Positions 22,960 through 36,000 of a stretch of 64,000 bases of DNA are shown here, in pieces; the first letter of the stretch is position 1, and every line of letters starts with the position of its first letter. The DNA comes from Amborella trichopoda (Eukaryota; Streptophyta; Magnoliopsida; Amborellales; Amborellaceae). Made by a program: the position numbers and the translations under genes. The notes beneath the pieces are model-generated. The model was not told the DNA's origin. It worked only from the letters and a program-made list of their open reading frames with translations, and ran no database searches. Location of the stretch: NCBI RefSeq assembly GCF_000471905.2, contig NW_006499677.1, forward strand, positions 589,201 to 653,200, given 5' to 3'.

Positions 22960-24150
22960 TACGACACTAGCCACAGACAGCAACAACACGCGGCGGTAGC
23001 ATTGACGCACACAACACTGGCACGAGTGGTGCTAGCATGCACAAGAATGGTCATGGGTGGCAGTAGCACTGACGCGCTCTATGCTAGTCATCGCCAACGA
23101 CACACGGAATGTTGGTTGCACGCGGCGTTAGTCACACGTGGAGATACAAAGCACAACCGGCATTAGCCTGCGTCCAGCGTTGATTGCACACGATGTTAAT
23201 CTCGGGAGGAGATAATCCTTTGCCTCGGGTCTAAGCCTGACTTGGTCCAGCCCCCTTACCGTTTGGCATTCAGGGACCTATCTAGTATTCTTGCTTCGTG
23301 AGGGGCACTTCAGGGAAGCTTCTTGTATATAAGGGGGTAGACCCCATTTTCACTATTTTACCGAAGGTAAAACAGTAAGAGTGAGAGAGAGAAAAAGACT
23401 TCCAGCGTGGAGATTCTAACAAGTGAGCAGGGTATTTGCGAGAGTTTTGTCGGAGAGTACACCATAGTAGTGTTGCGCAGGGGGCTTCACGAGGGTTAGT
23501 GCTACCGAAGTTACGAAGCAGGATGTGCAAAAAGAGTTGGCCAGAGTCCATAGTGATTTAGGTAGTGGGTCCAAGTCATCGGAGAGGTGGGAAAGAGGCA
23601 AGCGAAGGTCGCCGGGCATTTCCATGGATTCCTTAGTGGTTTTCCATCTCTAGGGAGTAGTGGGGGAGTAACAGTGAGGTTTTTTCGGTGAGTGGAAGTG
23701 GTTTCCTGACAAGAAACCAAAGGTTGCAGGGAAGTGAATAGCCACAGGAAGGAGGATAGTCCTGGGGCGAATGACTGTCTCGAGAATTCGATCCATTGTA
23801 GAAGACGAGGAGTCTCGAGAATTCAATCCGTCGCAGAACACAAGGAGTCTCGGGAATTCAATCCATCGTAGAAGACAAGGAGTCTCTAGAAGGTGTACAA
23901 TCACCGGGGAGACGAAGGGTCGTGGGGAGACAAAGAGTCTCAGGAAGGTGAAGGGTCACCGTTGCGCGTAAACACACGTGGTGATAGCAAATACAACCGG
24001 CGTTAGCCTCAGCTGACGTTAACCCTTTTTCCAACACAGTCGGCGTTACTCTTGGTCGGCGTTAGCCTTTTGTCAGACACTGCCGGCGTTCCTTTTGGAA
24101 ATCATAGCCGGCATTAACCCTATTAGCCTCACACGGTGTTTATCAGTGCC
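22960..24150. repeat. Dispersed GGCGTTAGCC-type repeats
   Basis: Irregularly spaced short units such as CGGCGTTAGCC, CACGCGGCG and CGGCATTA. Element B carries related units (AGCGCCGGCTGTGTT) at 60640-61960. Confidence 0.55.
23777..23886. repeat. 35-bp tandem repeat, 3.1 copies
   Basis: Units start at 23777, 23812, 23847 and 23882, each beginning GTCTCGAGAATTC or close to it. I did not find this array in element B. Confidence 0.9.
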
Positions 24151-24571
24151 TTAGTCGTGCATAACCAGCAACATGACATGCTCGACATTAGCCACGTGCG
24201 GTGATTGCCGTTTGCTTATGAACATCAGGAAGTTATACCTGTTTGTGGCCATGCTTGGTGACGAGTTGCACCTGGATATTGTTGTACATGGCACTAAGTC
24301 ATGCACGGTGGTGTTCACACACGACACTAACTTCGGTAGGCAAAGGGTGGTGACCAATGGTAAGGCCTGGCTTATGATGCGTGTTGGAAGCCAAGTCCTC
24401 AAGTACAGTTGTGGACTCCATGTTGTTCTATGGAGGGATGCTCATTGTGAAGAGGGCGTGCTCTCCATCATAGGCTAGTTCCTTGCTAGAGAAGCTTGCC
24501 TTGTATGTCTGATATACTTGATCAAAGCGCTTCCACCTTCTTTTATTGTGAGAGCCACTTTTGGCTTGTAA

Positions 24572-24780
24572 CTGTCCTCTTTTCCTCAGATGCAAGAGCA
24601 ACGCTGTGGTTAGCTGTCCTCTTTTCTTCTGATGCGAGAAGAGTTTTTGGCTTGTAACCGTCCTCTTTTCCTCATATGCGAGAGAGACGCTATGGGTCAA
24701 CCGTCTTCTTTTCCTCAGATGCAAGAGCAATGTTTTGGCACAACTGCTCTTTTTTTCCTCAGATGCAAAAGATTTGTAAC
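24572..24780. repeat. About 43-bp tandem repeat, 5 copies
   Basis: Units of TGTCCTCTTTTCCTCAGATG plus about 20 variable bases. The related sequence in B (60030-60125, reverse orientation) has fewer copies. Confidence 0.8.
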
Positions 24781-24924
24781 CTCCCTAATAATGGGCTTTT
24801 TGGCTTGTAACTCCTTCTAATGCAATAAAAATAGTTAAAATTCATTTGGACTATCTTGCTTTTCTTCTTTTTACCACCTTTTTAACTTTCTTCATGTTAT
24901 GCATTGAGTCTCTTTGAGCATGTA

Positions 24925-26255
24925 TCATGGATAAAACTTCTTTAGATATCGCCCATTGATAAGGGGCATTGTCTCCTCTCCATCAGAACGTACCAGTATG
25001 TAAGCCCCATTTGGCGAGACTTTCTTGACTATGAAGGGACCTTCCCACTAAGGTTCAAACTTCCCTTTGTGTCACCCATGCATAACAATCGGCCTCTTAA
25101 CGGCTAGAACCAGATCCCCACGAGTGAATGAGTGAACTTTGACTGATTTGTCAAAGGCCTTTTTCATTCTCCTCTTATTGAGTTTGAGGTTCTGTTGAGC
25201 TTCTAACCTCTTTTCATCGAGTGCATCCAGTTCTTGATACCAAAGTTTGATTCTCGCATCTTCAGTCAGTCCTTGATGTATGGTGACATGCAATGAAGGG
25301 AGTTGAATCTCAAGGGGTAAAACTGTTTCACCTCCATAGACTAGGGAATAAGGGGTGGAATTAGTGGCATTTCTTGTAGTAGTGCGATAGGCCCACAAGG
25401 CTTCCGAAAGTTTCTCATACCAATTTTTCCTTGTTTTTGATACTGACTTGCTCAAAACACCACATAGAGTCTTATTGAAGGCCTCAGCTTAGCCCTTCGC
25501 TCGAGGGTGGTACATAGTTGAGTACTTCCACTCAAAACCAAACTGATTAACCAAGCGATCAATATGATGACTTCTGAACTAAGGGCTGTTGTTAGATATA
25601 ATCCGGTCAGGCACTCCAACTGGTATATGATGTGATCTTGCACGAAATTAGCCACTGTGGTCCTAGGAACTTGCTTCAGGGGGACCGCTTCAGCCCACTT
25701 GGAGAAATAATCTGTTGCAACTAGAATAAAGACATGACCCATTGCCGAAGGAGGGTCAATAGGCCCTACAATGTCCATACCCCATTGTGAGAAGGGCCAT
25801 GATGCCACTGTAGGGTGTAAGGGCTCTGGAGGCTTATGAACAAGGCTTGAGTGTATTTGGCATACCTGGCACTTATTGGCATAATTTAAGGAGTCGGCAA
25901 TCATCGAAGGCCAATAGTACCCCAATCTACGTATCCGTTCATAGAGCTTAAGGCCGGACTGATGAAATCGACAGATGGCTGAGTGTACTTCCTTTAACAC
26001 CGTATTTGCCTCTTGTGTGTCCACACATCTAAGAAGAATACTATCAAAAGATCGTTTGAAGAGATCAAGGAGGGTGTACTTAGTAGACATTCGATGCACA
26101 CTATTACATTCAGCACGATCTTCAGGGAGTCTATCGTACTTTATAAAATTAATGATGGGTTCTCTCCAATCTTCTACCTTCTCGACTTTCGTACACATTG
26201 GGTCGAAGAATTTCGGTTCCCATTTTTGAACCTTAGCTCCTTGACTTTGTGCCAT
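24925..26255 (-). pseudogene. Element A integrase region
   Basis: From the N-terminal zinc-binding region (HSAICRFHQSG, then CQVCQ) through the start of the catalytic core (WGMDIVGPIDPPSAMGHVF, first Asp visible) to the C-terminal part (TRGDLVLAVKRP) and the terminal NGRYLKKFYP-stop at 24925-24927. The rest of the core is out of frame near 25450-25620, and another frame change separates the C-terminal segment (25072-25455). The normal role is integration of the cDNA; this copy cannot make a full protein. Confidence 0.85.
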
Positions 26256-26276
26256 TTCTTGTTCAGTATTAATAAC

Positions 26277-27449
26277 TTATTTGGCTGATGGAAGCTCTCC
26301 GAATGGATAAGGCGGGTACTTGGGGAAGAGATTTCTCTCATCATCCACGTTTACCTCGGTTCTCAGTTCAATGTGTCTCCATTTTGCCACCCAAACAGGC
26401 GTGGGCCCTGGTGAGGACAATTGAATTGTAGCCTCAAGCTTTGCGAGTGCATCGGCTTGCGAGTTTAACCTCCTGGGGATGTGACTCAGGGATACATCAT
26501 CAAACTGAGCCATACACGATTTTGCAATATTGTGATAAGGCTTAAGAGTGTCTTTTCTCACGTCATAGATTCATTTAAGCTATCGTATCACCATCTCAAA
26601 GTCGCCATAGATCTTGAGCTGCTCCAAGTCTAAGTCAAAGACTATCTCCAACCCAATTATAAGGGCCTGAGATTTCGCCTCATTATGAGAACCAGCCTTG
26701 ACGAGAGAAAGAAAGAGGCATCACTCCTCCTTTCAGATTCATGAATAACACTCCGGTGCCTCCCCATCAGACTAGAAGGCTCTGTTAAAGTACATCTCTC
26801 ATGCGTGAGCAAGTTCTGTAAATAATACTTCTTCATCAGGGAGGTCACTTGATAAAGGAGATTCCGATGGTACTGGATGTGCTGCGAGGAAATCAGCCAA
26901 AGCTTGGCCCTTAATGGCCTTTTGTGAGAAATATGTCATGTCGAATTCCATCAGCAATAATGCCCACCTAGCAAGACTTCCTGACAAGCATGGGCATGTC
27001 ATGAGAAACTTTATGGGATCAACTTTTGATATAAGTCTTACTTCATGACCGAGCAGGCAGTGGCGAAGATTTTGTACTGCGAAGATGAGGGCCAGACACA
27101 TCTTCTCTATAGGGGAATAATTCTTCTCGGCCCCACGCATCCTACAACTGAGATAGTATAACGCAGTCTCTTTCCCTTTGTCATTGTTATGTGCTAATAA
27201 TGCCCCAAGTGACTCGTCTAGAGCGGTCACATACAGTATGAGAGGTTTTCCCACTACCGATGTAGAAAGAACTGAAGGGTTGAGTAAATAATGCTTGATG
27301 TCATCAAGGGCTGACTGACATGCTTCATCCCAAATGAATGGAGTATCCTTCTTTAACAGGTGCGTAAAAGGCTTACAACGACCTGAGAGATTTGAGATGA
27401 ACTTGCAGATATTAGCTAGCTGCCCTTGGAGGAATCGCAACTCTCGCAA
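26277..27449 (-). pseudogene. Element A RNase H plus archaeal-type RNase H
   Basis: 27449-26799 covers the tail of RT and the first RNase H (VTALDESLGALLAHNND, RHCLLGHEVRLIS, then LARWALLLMEFDM). The second RNase H follows, with DLDLEQLKIYGD near 26600 and LSHIPRRLNSQADALAKLE at the end (26277-26561). The GD and ADALA motifs are those of the RVT_3-type domain that marks Tat/Ogre elements. Several in-frame stops interrupt it around 26570-26800. Confidence 0.82.
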
Positions 27450-27502
27450 TGTTGTTGGTGACTGTATTTCTTGGATTGCCTTGATCTTGACTGGCTCAAC
27501 TT

Positions 27503-28090
27503 CTAGCCCCCGGTGTCTAACAATGAACCCAAGAACTTTCCCAAACGTACCCCAAAAGCGTATTTTAGCGGGTTCATTTTGAGCTGATGAAGGCGTAACC
27601 GTTCAAACACCTTTTCAAGGTCTCGCCTATGAGCATCTTTCTCTTCAGATTTTACCACCAAATCATCTACATAACATTCCACCTCTTTGTGCATCATATC
27701 CTTGAAGATGGTCGTCATTGCACTCTGATATGTAGCACCGGCATCCTTCAATCTGAAAGGCATCATTGTGTAGCAGAAGACCCCTTTTAGAGTTAAGAAT
27801 GCAGTGGCCTCTTCATCTTTTGGTGCCATCCGTATCTGATTGTACCCGGAGTATCCATCCATGATGGAGAAGATCTGACAGTGAGCTGTGGAGTCAATGA
27901 GCAGTTCCGTAAATAGCAACGAGAAGTCATCCTTTGGGCAAGCACTATTCAGGTCGTGGAAGTCAATGTGGACCCTAATTTGTCCATTTTTCTTCTTGAC
28001 TGATACAACATTTGCCAGCCACTTTGGGTGCTTGACTTCATGAATGAAGCCTGCTTGCCTGAGTTTGGTCCCCTCAGCATCTATTTGCAT
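27503..28090 (-). pseudogene. Element A reverse transcriptase
   Basis: 195 residues open. Motifs in order: NVVSVKKKNGQIRVHIDF, CQIFSIMDGYSGYNQIRM, YTMMPFRLKDAGATYQ and the catalytic YVDD in ECYVDDLVVKS. The YVDD box is intact, while the neighbouring RNase H lies in another frame. The initiating part (28205-28474, LRANRDVFA) lies upstream in the same frame, after a stop-containing gap. Confidence 0.9.
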
Positions 28091-28204
28091 TTCGAGATCA
28101 GGCTTGACCTCCTTGATTTTTGCTTGACGGGCTTGACAGAGGGATCGATGTCGAGACGGTGGGTTCTGACTTGAGGAAGCTAAACCAGGTATCTCATGGT
28201 AATG

Positions 28205-30320
28205 CTAAGCAAAAACGTCTCGGTTTGCTCGTAAGAAGGTAGTGAAATTTTCTTTCTCTTTTAGCGACATATTCACCGAGATGAAAGTGGGTCTGGGGTC
28301 AACCTCATCCCCTAGATTTATCTCCTCGAGTTCATCTGCTATGGCTTGATCGCATTCTTCTGGGGCCTCTTGCAACTCTTCCTCATTGTCTTCAGAGGTC
28401 TTTTCATTAAACTCTAGTGACGAGACCCATGATCTTGACATCTCTGCTTCTAATAGAGCTCTAGGATAGGTCATGATTTCTGCACCTTTCTCGAGCTAGG
28501 GCACAAAAGGGTCAACCTCAAATATGAACAGCATATCAGTCTGCAGGAGTTTCCTTTGAAAGTTACAAGGCGGTTGAGATTCAACGATTGTGGGCTAGAG
28601 GCAACGTCATATGAATTGCTTAGTCTTTGCATGGGTTTCTGCAGTGTTTGCCTTGTGCCAATTGATACAACCTATACCATGTGGCAAGCCTCCTGAGAAT
28701 AGAAGCTCTGTCCTCTTGATTCTTTCAGCCTCTGCTCGAAGTCGAGCTTAGGAGGCCACTGGGTTTTCTTTGACTTTGACTTCTTGTGCTTCTTTGTAGA
28801 AGAAGATGGCTTTGCTTTGACATGAGCTGCCAGGGTGTCAGCAACTGTCAAAAATCGAGCCGCCAGGGTCAACGTCTTTCTCAGCTGCCTCTGGTGCATC
28901 CTGCTTATGTTGGTTCCTTCAAGCTCTCTATCAAGAGCTTCGAAGTCTAGACATTTCAAGGCTGTATCTGCAAGAGACATAAAAGAGGAGGAGGGGGAAG
29001 AAGAAGAGGAAGAAGAAGATGAAGTAGAGTTAATTGGTGAGGGGGCTTTAAGGTCATTCCCCTCGTTGAACCGATCTGGGCAGCTTTTTACGTCATCACC
29101 AGAGTTGGACGTGTGCAGGGAGTCTTTTAGGTCTTTCCCCTGCTTAGACCGTTGGGGGTGCTTTTAATGTCATCACCCTCATTGGATGTGCCTTGAGTAA
29201 GAGATGGTTCAAGGGTATTCTCATGATGAGACAGAGGAATAAGGTCGATGGCATCCGTTATGAGGTCTTTTAAAGTCGGCAAGGGAGGAAGAGGCCTGAG
29301 AAATTCTGGCTCGACCGGTGGCTGAGGAACCTTGTTCTTTCGGTGAGCAGTCCTTGGTGCTCATCTTCTTCTAGTCACCTTTGGAGGTGCTTGGTCCATC
29401 TTGCTAGGTTTGTGAACAACCCTAGCGTGACGAATCATTTCTCTCTTTAAAGACGTGACCTTGCTCTGCCCGTGATGGACTTTTCATGATTGGGAAGTCA
29501 AGGGTTCAGCGGGATCAGATGCATTATTCCGAAAGTCTTGCATTGAAATGTCCTCCTGGATGGGCTTAATCCTTTGAGGGTGTTCGTTGTAAGCGATGTA
29601 ACCTCTTTGAACTTTTTTTGCAACCACAACTTCAAACCCATAATTTTCATTCAGTTCATGGCCTCATATCTGATGGTATGGGCATCAGTGATTCTCGGTC
29701 CCTTGGGAAAGGCGCTTTGGTTGCCTTGCAGGCTAGGAGTGACGAGTCCTTATTGGAGCATCACCTCAAACATGGATAGAAGAGGGTTCGAATTATCATT
29801 TCCTGGGTTTTGGGTTAGGGGGTCCTCTTGTACCTATGGAGGAGAGACTTGGGGATCCCTATCTGGAACGTCACCAACTTCTTGACCTCACTGCATTTTC
29901 TTCGCTAATAGCTTGTGGAAAGAGCATTCACTCAGGTCGTGCCCCCATATCTGATGATATGGACATTAGACACCCTTGGCTCTTTGAGCCCGGTGCTTGG
30001 GTTGTCTTGGCGGTTTTGGCATGATGAGGCCTTCTTGAAGCATCATGGAAAACAAGGCACAAAGGATGCTGGATACCTCATCTTCCTCCTGAACTGTCAC
30101 TGTGTGGGACGCTTCTACTACCCCGAATGCTTTCTTAAGTTCTTTGGGCTTGATCTGACCCTTCTGGATCAGAGCCTCGATGAGATCCTTAAGTGTGTAT
30201 CATTCTTCTGTGGAGTGGTTTACCATTCGATGATAAGCATAGTATCTTGCGTGCGTATAGAGGCTAGCTTGATCAAGAAACTTGATCTCGAGCAGCTCAA
30301 TCATTTTCTGTTCCAAAAGT
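28205..30320 (-). pseudogene. Element A gag-pol linker with zinc-knuckle remnants
   Basis: Contains an acidic segment ahead of RT (28205-28474), a conserved block of unknown role (28672-28980, with LKCLDFEALDREL and QSFYSQEACHMV) followed by an S/E-rich tract, and three CCHC-like remnants. Two of these encode CPYHQI-GH and lie 281 bp apart (29658-29690 and 29939-29967). The third, at about 30190-30245, reads YYAYHRMVNHSTEE with the first Cys replaced. No aspartic protease motif (D-S/T/N-G) was found here. Confidence 0.65.
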
Positions 30321-30485
30321 AGTAGGAGCAGCGCGGGAACCCATTCCTTTTCAAAAGGATAAACCTTATTCTGATGTCTAGTCCAATAGTCATCTCGATT
30401 AAGGTTTGTAACTGGGGGTACCTGGTTATATGATGGCTGTTGTTTACCTGTCTGAGGTGCGGTCTTTGATGTGTTTTGGAGAGGT

Positions 30486-31412
30486 CTAAAGTCTGAGAGG
30501 CAGCCTTCTTTGGATCACTGATGGTAACAACTGCACTATTACCCCTTTTTGTTGGTTGCCCCGAGCATTGGTTTGATAGCTACCCATGCCTCGGTTGTTC
30601 CCTAAGCTTGAAGACAGTTGTCGCGACCCACCATGGTGGCTTGACAGACTCTCTATTCGAACTGACTTAGAGACTAGCTTTGACATAGAAGTCGGATTGG
30701 AGGCCTCAACATGTAGAGCGATCTCAAGTCGCATGTTTTGCACACAGGTCTGAACTGCTTCCTTCTTAGGCATGGGATTGGGATGGCGAGTGGCCAAATA
30801 TCTCCACCTTGCTATGAATTGATCTACGGGTTCATCTGGTTCCTGGGTTAAGGTGAGAAGCTCGATGGTTTGGACCTCTCTCTTGACCTCATAGAAGCGC
30901 TGGTGGAATAGTTTCTGCATTTCCTCCCAAGTATGTACTGAATTTGGGGGAAGCTGAGCATACCACTGAAAGACCGGGCCATCTAGAGTTTCAACGAACT
31001 AGCGGCGGAGGAGCCTACCATGAATTGCAGTCTCTCAACATGCCGCTTGGAAGTGGGCCATATGCTGGTTCAGGGATGTGGTTTCATTGAACAGGGGAAA
31101 CTTCCCTTTCTTTTAGTCTGGGGGAAACAACACCTGATCAATGTAAGAGGGGTACGACTTTTGGTAAAGCGTTGCTCCCTGTATTCTTGAGATTTATCTG
31201 CTCTTTAGGCTGTGAGTCACCATAGCATCGATGTTCGCCTGTGAGACAGGGTGAGGGATATAATTGTCTTGTGAGACAGGAAGAGGAGACTGCCTTGGAG
31301 CTATATCATCTGAAAGATGGGAATTGACCTCATGGTTAGCCGAGTGTCGCACGGCTTCCACGTGACCAATCTTCTCCATCATTACTTGCACCATTTGTTC
31401 GAACCTTTCCAT
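30486..31412 (-). pseudogene. Element A gag
   Basis: The capsid-like retrotransposon gag domain reads in order ANHEVNSHLSDD, GKFPLFNETT, QWYAQLPPNSVHTWEEMQKL, FHQRFYEVKREVQTIELL and DQFIARWRYLATRHPNP, then a basic/Gln-rich tail. It forms the particle and binds RNA in active relatives. Stops occur between 31000 and 31200. The zinc knuckles lie further downstream in the linker. Confidence 0.85.
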
Positions 31413-32601
31413 GCGTGCTGCCAGCTTCGTTTACAATCATTGCACTGACCGTTTCTCCAGGGAGGTCAGCTTTAGGGGCACTTGAGAGCTTTCGAGCTTG
31501 ATGGGTCTCAGCATGCTCCGACTGGACTCGACTCTTGTATGCTGAGCCGGTAAGGACCGGTTCTCGATGGACTTGGGACCGTGGATGCTGAGTGGCTGGA
31601 TGATCTTCTATGACACTGACCACGGTGCAGGATTCTCACACCTCTTCTTCAGTATCTGTGATTCGAAGACGGTGGAAGGGATTTCAAGGAAGGATACCCT
31701 TGGAGCTGGGTGCTCCGACTTTTTTGGTCGGCTCCTTAATTAGATTGTGCAATCCTTTGTATTGCCTAAGCTTTAGACTGTGATAGACCTCTTTCCAGAA
31801 CTGAGATTGGGGTTGAGGTTGACCCATCTTCTAGGAGCATGAGAGGGCCGCATCCATAAGTTGGGGCAGCGAATGTAGACCTTTGATAGGTGCTAGCTTG
31901 GGCTGCTGCCTTGGAAGTTAAAGAACTTCACCCATCATCAGGCCTTTGCCTCAAGCTCCTTTGTGGGCTCCAGAGGCCCGATGAGGCTAACTGAGGATGG
32001 TACTCTTAAGGAAAACCTTCGAGTACCATGTCTCGAGATTTCTACTGGGAGGAGAAAGGGTAGAAGAAGAGGGGATTGACTCTCGATGCTGTCAGGGTCG
32101 GGAGCAAGCAGTGGCCTGGGAAGGTGGCATGTGTACGGCCCTTGGAGTAGAATTCCAGGTGACTTGGGGGTCAGCCAGGGCTCAAACAGGTGGTTTGGCT
32201 TTAGGAGGCTAAGAACTGTGAACATGTGTCTGTATGGGAACAGGTGGAGGCCTGCCCTTTACACGGTGCGCAAGTATGTGCTGAGAGGAAGGACGAAGAT
32301 ATTGTCTTTCGTGTGCTTGGGTTGGCTCTGCGACGGTGTTGCCCTGAGCAGTGAGATGCATATGCATGCTCATAGGTTTCAGCGCAGGGAGACCTGATCC
32401 TAAACGCTTACTCGAGGTAGCACAAGGGCTTCCCCGAGGTGTGACTCGAGTGGATGACCCATGAGCCTTAGTGTGTGTGCGTGAGGTGGAGGCCCTAGTG
32501 TCTCCTCTTTGATATGTTGAGTATCTAATCATAGAGACTCGAGGTGGTGCAGGAATGTGGGGGGTGGCCTTGTGGCGACCCACAGAAGCAACGACAATTT
32601 T

Positions 32602-32838
32602 CTAGCTTTTTGCAGAAAGGGATTGGGCAGCCTTCCGGCGTACTTCGGCAATATGACCAACAAGTGACTTGCTGGTGACAGGGTGCATGCTGTGAGTGGT
32701 AACAGACGTGCTACCAATGCAGGGTGCCTTAGTGGAAGTTCTATCAGGGCAAGGAGATGGGGAGTTAGGGATCTTTAAGTCCCTTCTAATGTCAATCCAA
32801 GTTAAGGCCTGGGAGCTAGAAACTGGGTCTTTGCTCAA
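32602..32838 (-). pseudogene. Element A leader ORF, conserved in B
   Basis: Encodes 78 residues including DIRRDLKIPNSPSP and HSMHPVTSKSLVGHIAEV. Element B has the same segment at 52329-52520. It lies between the PBS and gag. It could be the N-terminus of a long gag or a separate leader ORF (Ogre elements have an ORF1 here). No known domain was recognised. Confidence 0.5.
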
Positions 32839-33020
32839 AAGAAAAGTTGAGAACGAAGTTCGAGGAACTTGTTCCTCGGGGAAGCTCGCAAATGCATGGA
32901 TAAGAAATCCTTAATCCGAATGAATGGGTTAAAGAACCCGGAAGCCATGTGGTGTTGTGAAAACAGGAAAACAAAGGAGAAACTAGCTAAACAAGTAAGA
33001 TCTGACGAAAGAATAGTAAG

Positions 33021-33038
33021 TCCTCAGTTGAGTCGCCT
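33021..33038 (-). other. Element A primer binding site
   Basis: Reads AGGCGACTCAACTGAGGA on the minus strand, immediately inside the 5' LTR. It resembles the TGGCGACTC...GGGGA primer site typical of Tat/Ogre elements (reported there as tRNA-Arg, from memory), with the first T changed. Element B has TGACGACTCCATTGGGGA in the same place. Confidence 0.7.
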
Positions 33039-36000
33039 AGTTGGTTAGGTGCCTTGATCTCGCTCTCTAGATCTGGATGATCTTGAGGCACATGTCTCAA
33101 GTTTCAGGGGAACCCGGGACTTGAGATCGCTCTCTCGGGAACCTTGCTCAAGAACAAGGGTAGGTATACCAACTGATGAGAGAGGAATTTAAGGTGGGTA
33201 CGGGACTTACTAGGGTTGGCTCGCGCGGGCGCGCCCTCTTAGATCACGAAGAAAGCCCCCCAATTCTACAACTAGTTCGGAATCCCTTCTCTTGGCCTAT
33301 ATTCTCCTGTTTTTACAATCACACACACACATGGTTAATTTTACAAGACAAGTGGGCCAAAGGAACCCATCGTGTCCTTAGGCGAATGTACAAGGCGTGC
33401 ACATTCAAAAGAGAAAAGAGAAGAGATGATGAGATGAGGGTTGAGAGAAAGAAGAAGAGATAAGAAAGAAAAGAAAGAGACATTTGACCTGGTGACTAGC
33501 CTAGCATAGTGGCTAGATTGGTCGGATGATTGACTTGACGTGGTAGAAAGATGGGCATGATAACACAGACCGACGCAACGGCAATACTACTCAACGATAG
33601 AACACCAACACCAACACCAACCAGCTTGACACAACGCCTAGTTTGACATGGCAGCAAGACGGGCACGGTAACTTAGACCAGCACAACAGTAGTATTGCTC
33701 GATGACGAGACTACTGTGACAGAGCTAGACTTGTCCCTTGATCAAATAAGAGAGAAAGAAGAAAGAAGAAAGAGAGAAAGAAGAGAGATGAGAGAAACAT
33801 AGATAAAACGAGAGAGAGGAGAAAAGAGATATAGGAGAAGAGAAAGGGAAGAGAGAAAAGAGAGAGAAAAGAAGAGAGAAAAGAAGAGAGAGAAAGGAGA
33901 GAAAGAAGAGAGAAAAGAGAGAGAAAGAAGAAAGAGAAAAGAAAGAGAAAAGAGAGAGAAAAGAAGAGAGAAAGGAGAGAGAAAGAAGAGAAAGAAAAGA
34001 TAAAAAGAAGAGAGGGAAGAGAGAGAAAGAAGAGAGACAAGAAAGAGAGACAAGAAGATATAGAAAGGAGAGAAAAGAGAAAGAGAAAGAAAGCATGGAT
34101 GGCGATCGGCTTCTGCCGTCCATGATAGAGGAAGAGAGGAGAGAGAAAGAACATGAACGGTGATGGACTTTCACCGCCCATGTCAAAGAGAGAGAGATGA
34201 ATGTCATACGAGGCGATGAGCATCACCATGCACAACATAGGAAAGGGGAACTTGGATAGAGGCCCGGGCCGTCACTCGGGTTAAGGCCCAGCCCTATGCA
34301 TGTCTCCAAAGGATAAGGGAAGATTGAGAATGTCATGCCCGGTGATGAGCATCGTCGTGCATGACTAGAGAGGAAAGAAAAAGGAGATAAAGGAGTGAAA
34401 GACAGAGAAGAAGAACGAGAGTTTTGAGAAGAGAAAGAAGAAAGGAAAGTAGAGAGAAAAGAAAGGAAAGAAGAGAGAACAAACGAAAGTGAGGAGAGAG
34501 ATTGGGAGAAAATCAGAGGAGAAAGAAAGAAAGAGAGAGAAAGAGATTAGGAAAGAGAGAAGAAGAATAAGGAAACAAAAGAGCAAGAAAAACGCACGAT
34601 GCTACCACCATTGTGTGTGTCAGAGAGAGAAGAAAATAGTGAGAGAGATTCTTGCATGACGCTGCCATCACCGTGTATGTTCAGACAGAGAGAGACATAG
34701 AAAAATAGAGCAGAGAGAAAAGGGAGAAGAAAGGAGTGGAGAAAGAAAGAGAAGAGAGAGCAAAAGGAGGAGAGAAGGAAGAAAGGAGGAAGGAAGAAGA
34801 TGAGAAAGAAAGAGAGAGAGACATGTGCGATGCTCGTCACTGCCGCGCATATTTGAGAGGGAGATGAGGGAGACAAAGAAAAGAAGAAGAAGTGGGAGAA
34901 AGAGAGAACGAGAGACATGTGTGGTGATGGTCATTGCTGGGAATGTTTGAGAGGGAGGTGAGATAAATAAATAGATGAGAGAAGGAGTGAGAACAAGATA
35001 GACGAGAGGAGGAGTGATAAAGAGATAGATGAGAAGAGAGAGAAAGATAGAAATGAGGAGAGAGAAAAGAGGAGGAAAGAGAAAATTACCTTCATCGAGG
35101 GGTACCAGACTTTTTCTTCTCTCTCCTCTCTCTCTCTTCAAGATGTGCCTCCCAAATGCAATGGAAAAACTCAAACTTTATTCATCCATTGAAAGTATTG
35201 GTGGGGGGGGGGGGTGTCCTTTTACAATTAGGTTTAACATGTATTTATAGAATTGGACCCAAACATGGGTGGATGCTCAAAAAATATCTCAATTGATGAT
35301 AATTACAATTTAATTGAATTAAAATAAAATCTAAAAATAGATATAAAATGACTGTTTTGCCCCTACCTAATAATTCATGGAATTCTAAAACAATCCCTAT
35401 TGCTGCCCTAGAACGTGCATGATCTTTTGTGGATGATCCGGGGTTGCTCTGGTGCCCGTTTGTCCGAATGATGGTTGTTTTCTTATAGGGCTCGACGTGG
35501 TGATCAATTTGATACCAACTTCGAGTCACGGATCGTGTTTTTAAGCTACGATCATGTGACTTGAAATTCATGCGAATCTTGAAAACTTTCGATCGATAGT
35601 GTGCTTGTTTCTTGATGTTTTTCCATGATTTTTTTGCGGATCACACTAAGCATGTTGTCACGATAGCGTGGCAACAAATGCAGCTCGATTTTGTACCCGG
35701 ATGAAGATTTTGCAGTCTTCAATTTTTGGCCGGAATCTAAATTCTGGCGGTCAAAATTTACAGCAACTTCGATGTGCTCGTGTATGAAATACAACGGCTC
35801 ATCACGTATGACCAATGGTAGCCCTGGACCTTACGCACATGATGGAATTGGTCTCGCGTTGATCCGATGCGCGAACACCGTAATTTGGCCGCTTGAGCGC
35901 GGCATGTCGCTATTGGTTTTCCTGTAACTTTCTTCACAAATTGACAATTTCTCTCTAGCTTTTCTGCCCGCTTGGGTGTCATCACGAGGCATACCACATA

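Larger units (their letters stand above)
20613..24924 (-). other. Element A 3' spacer between pol and 3' LTR
   Basis: About 4.3 kb without sense coding capacity. It aligns piecewise with 59877-64000 of element B. It holds several repeat arrays (22140-22600, 22960-24150, 23777-23886, 24572-24780) and two stretches conserved in the antisense reading direction (21406-21621 and 21865-22018). A clear polypurine tract next to the LTR was not seen; the sequence there is only moderately purine-rich. Confidence 0.75.
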
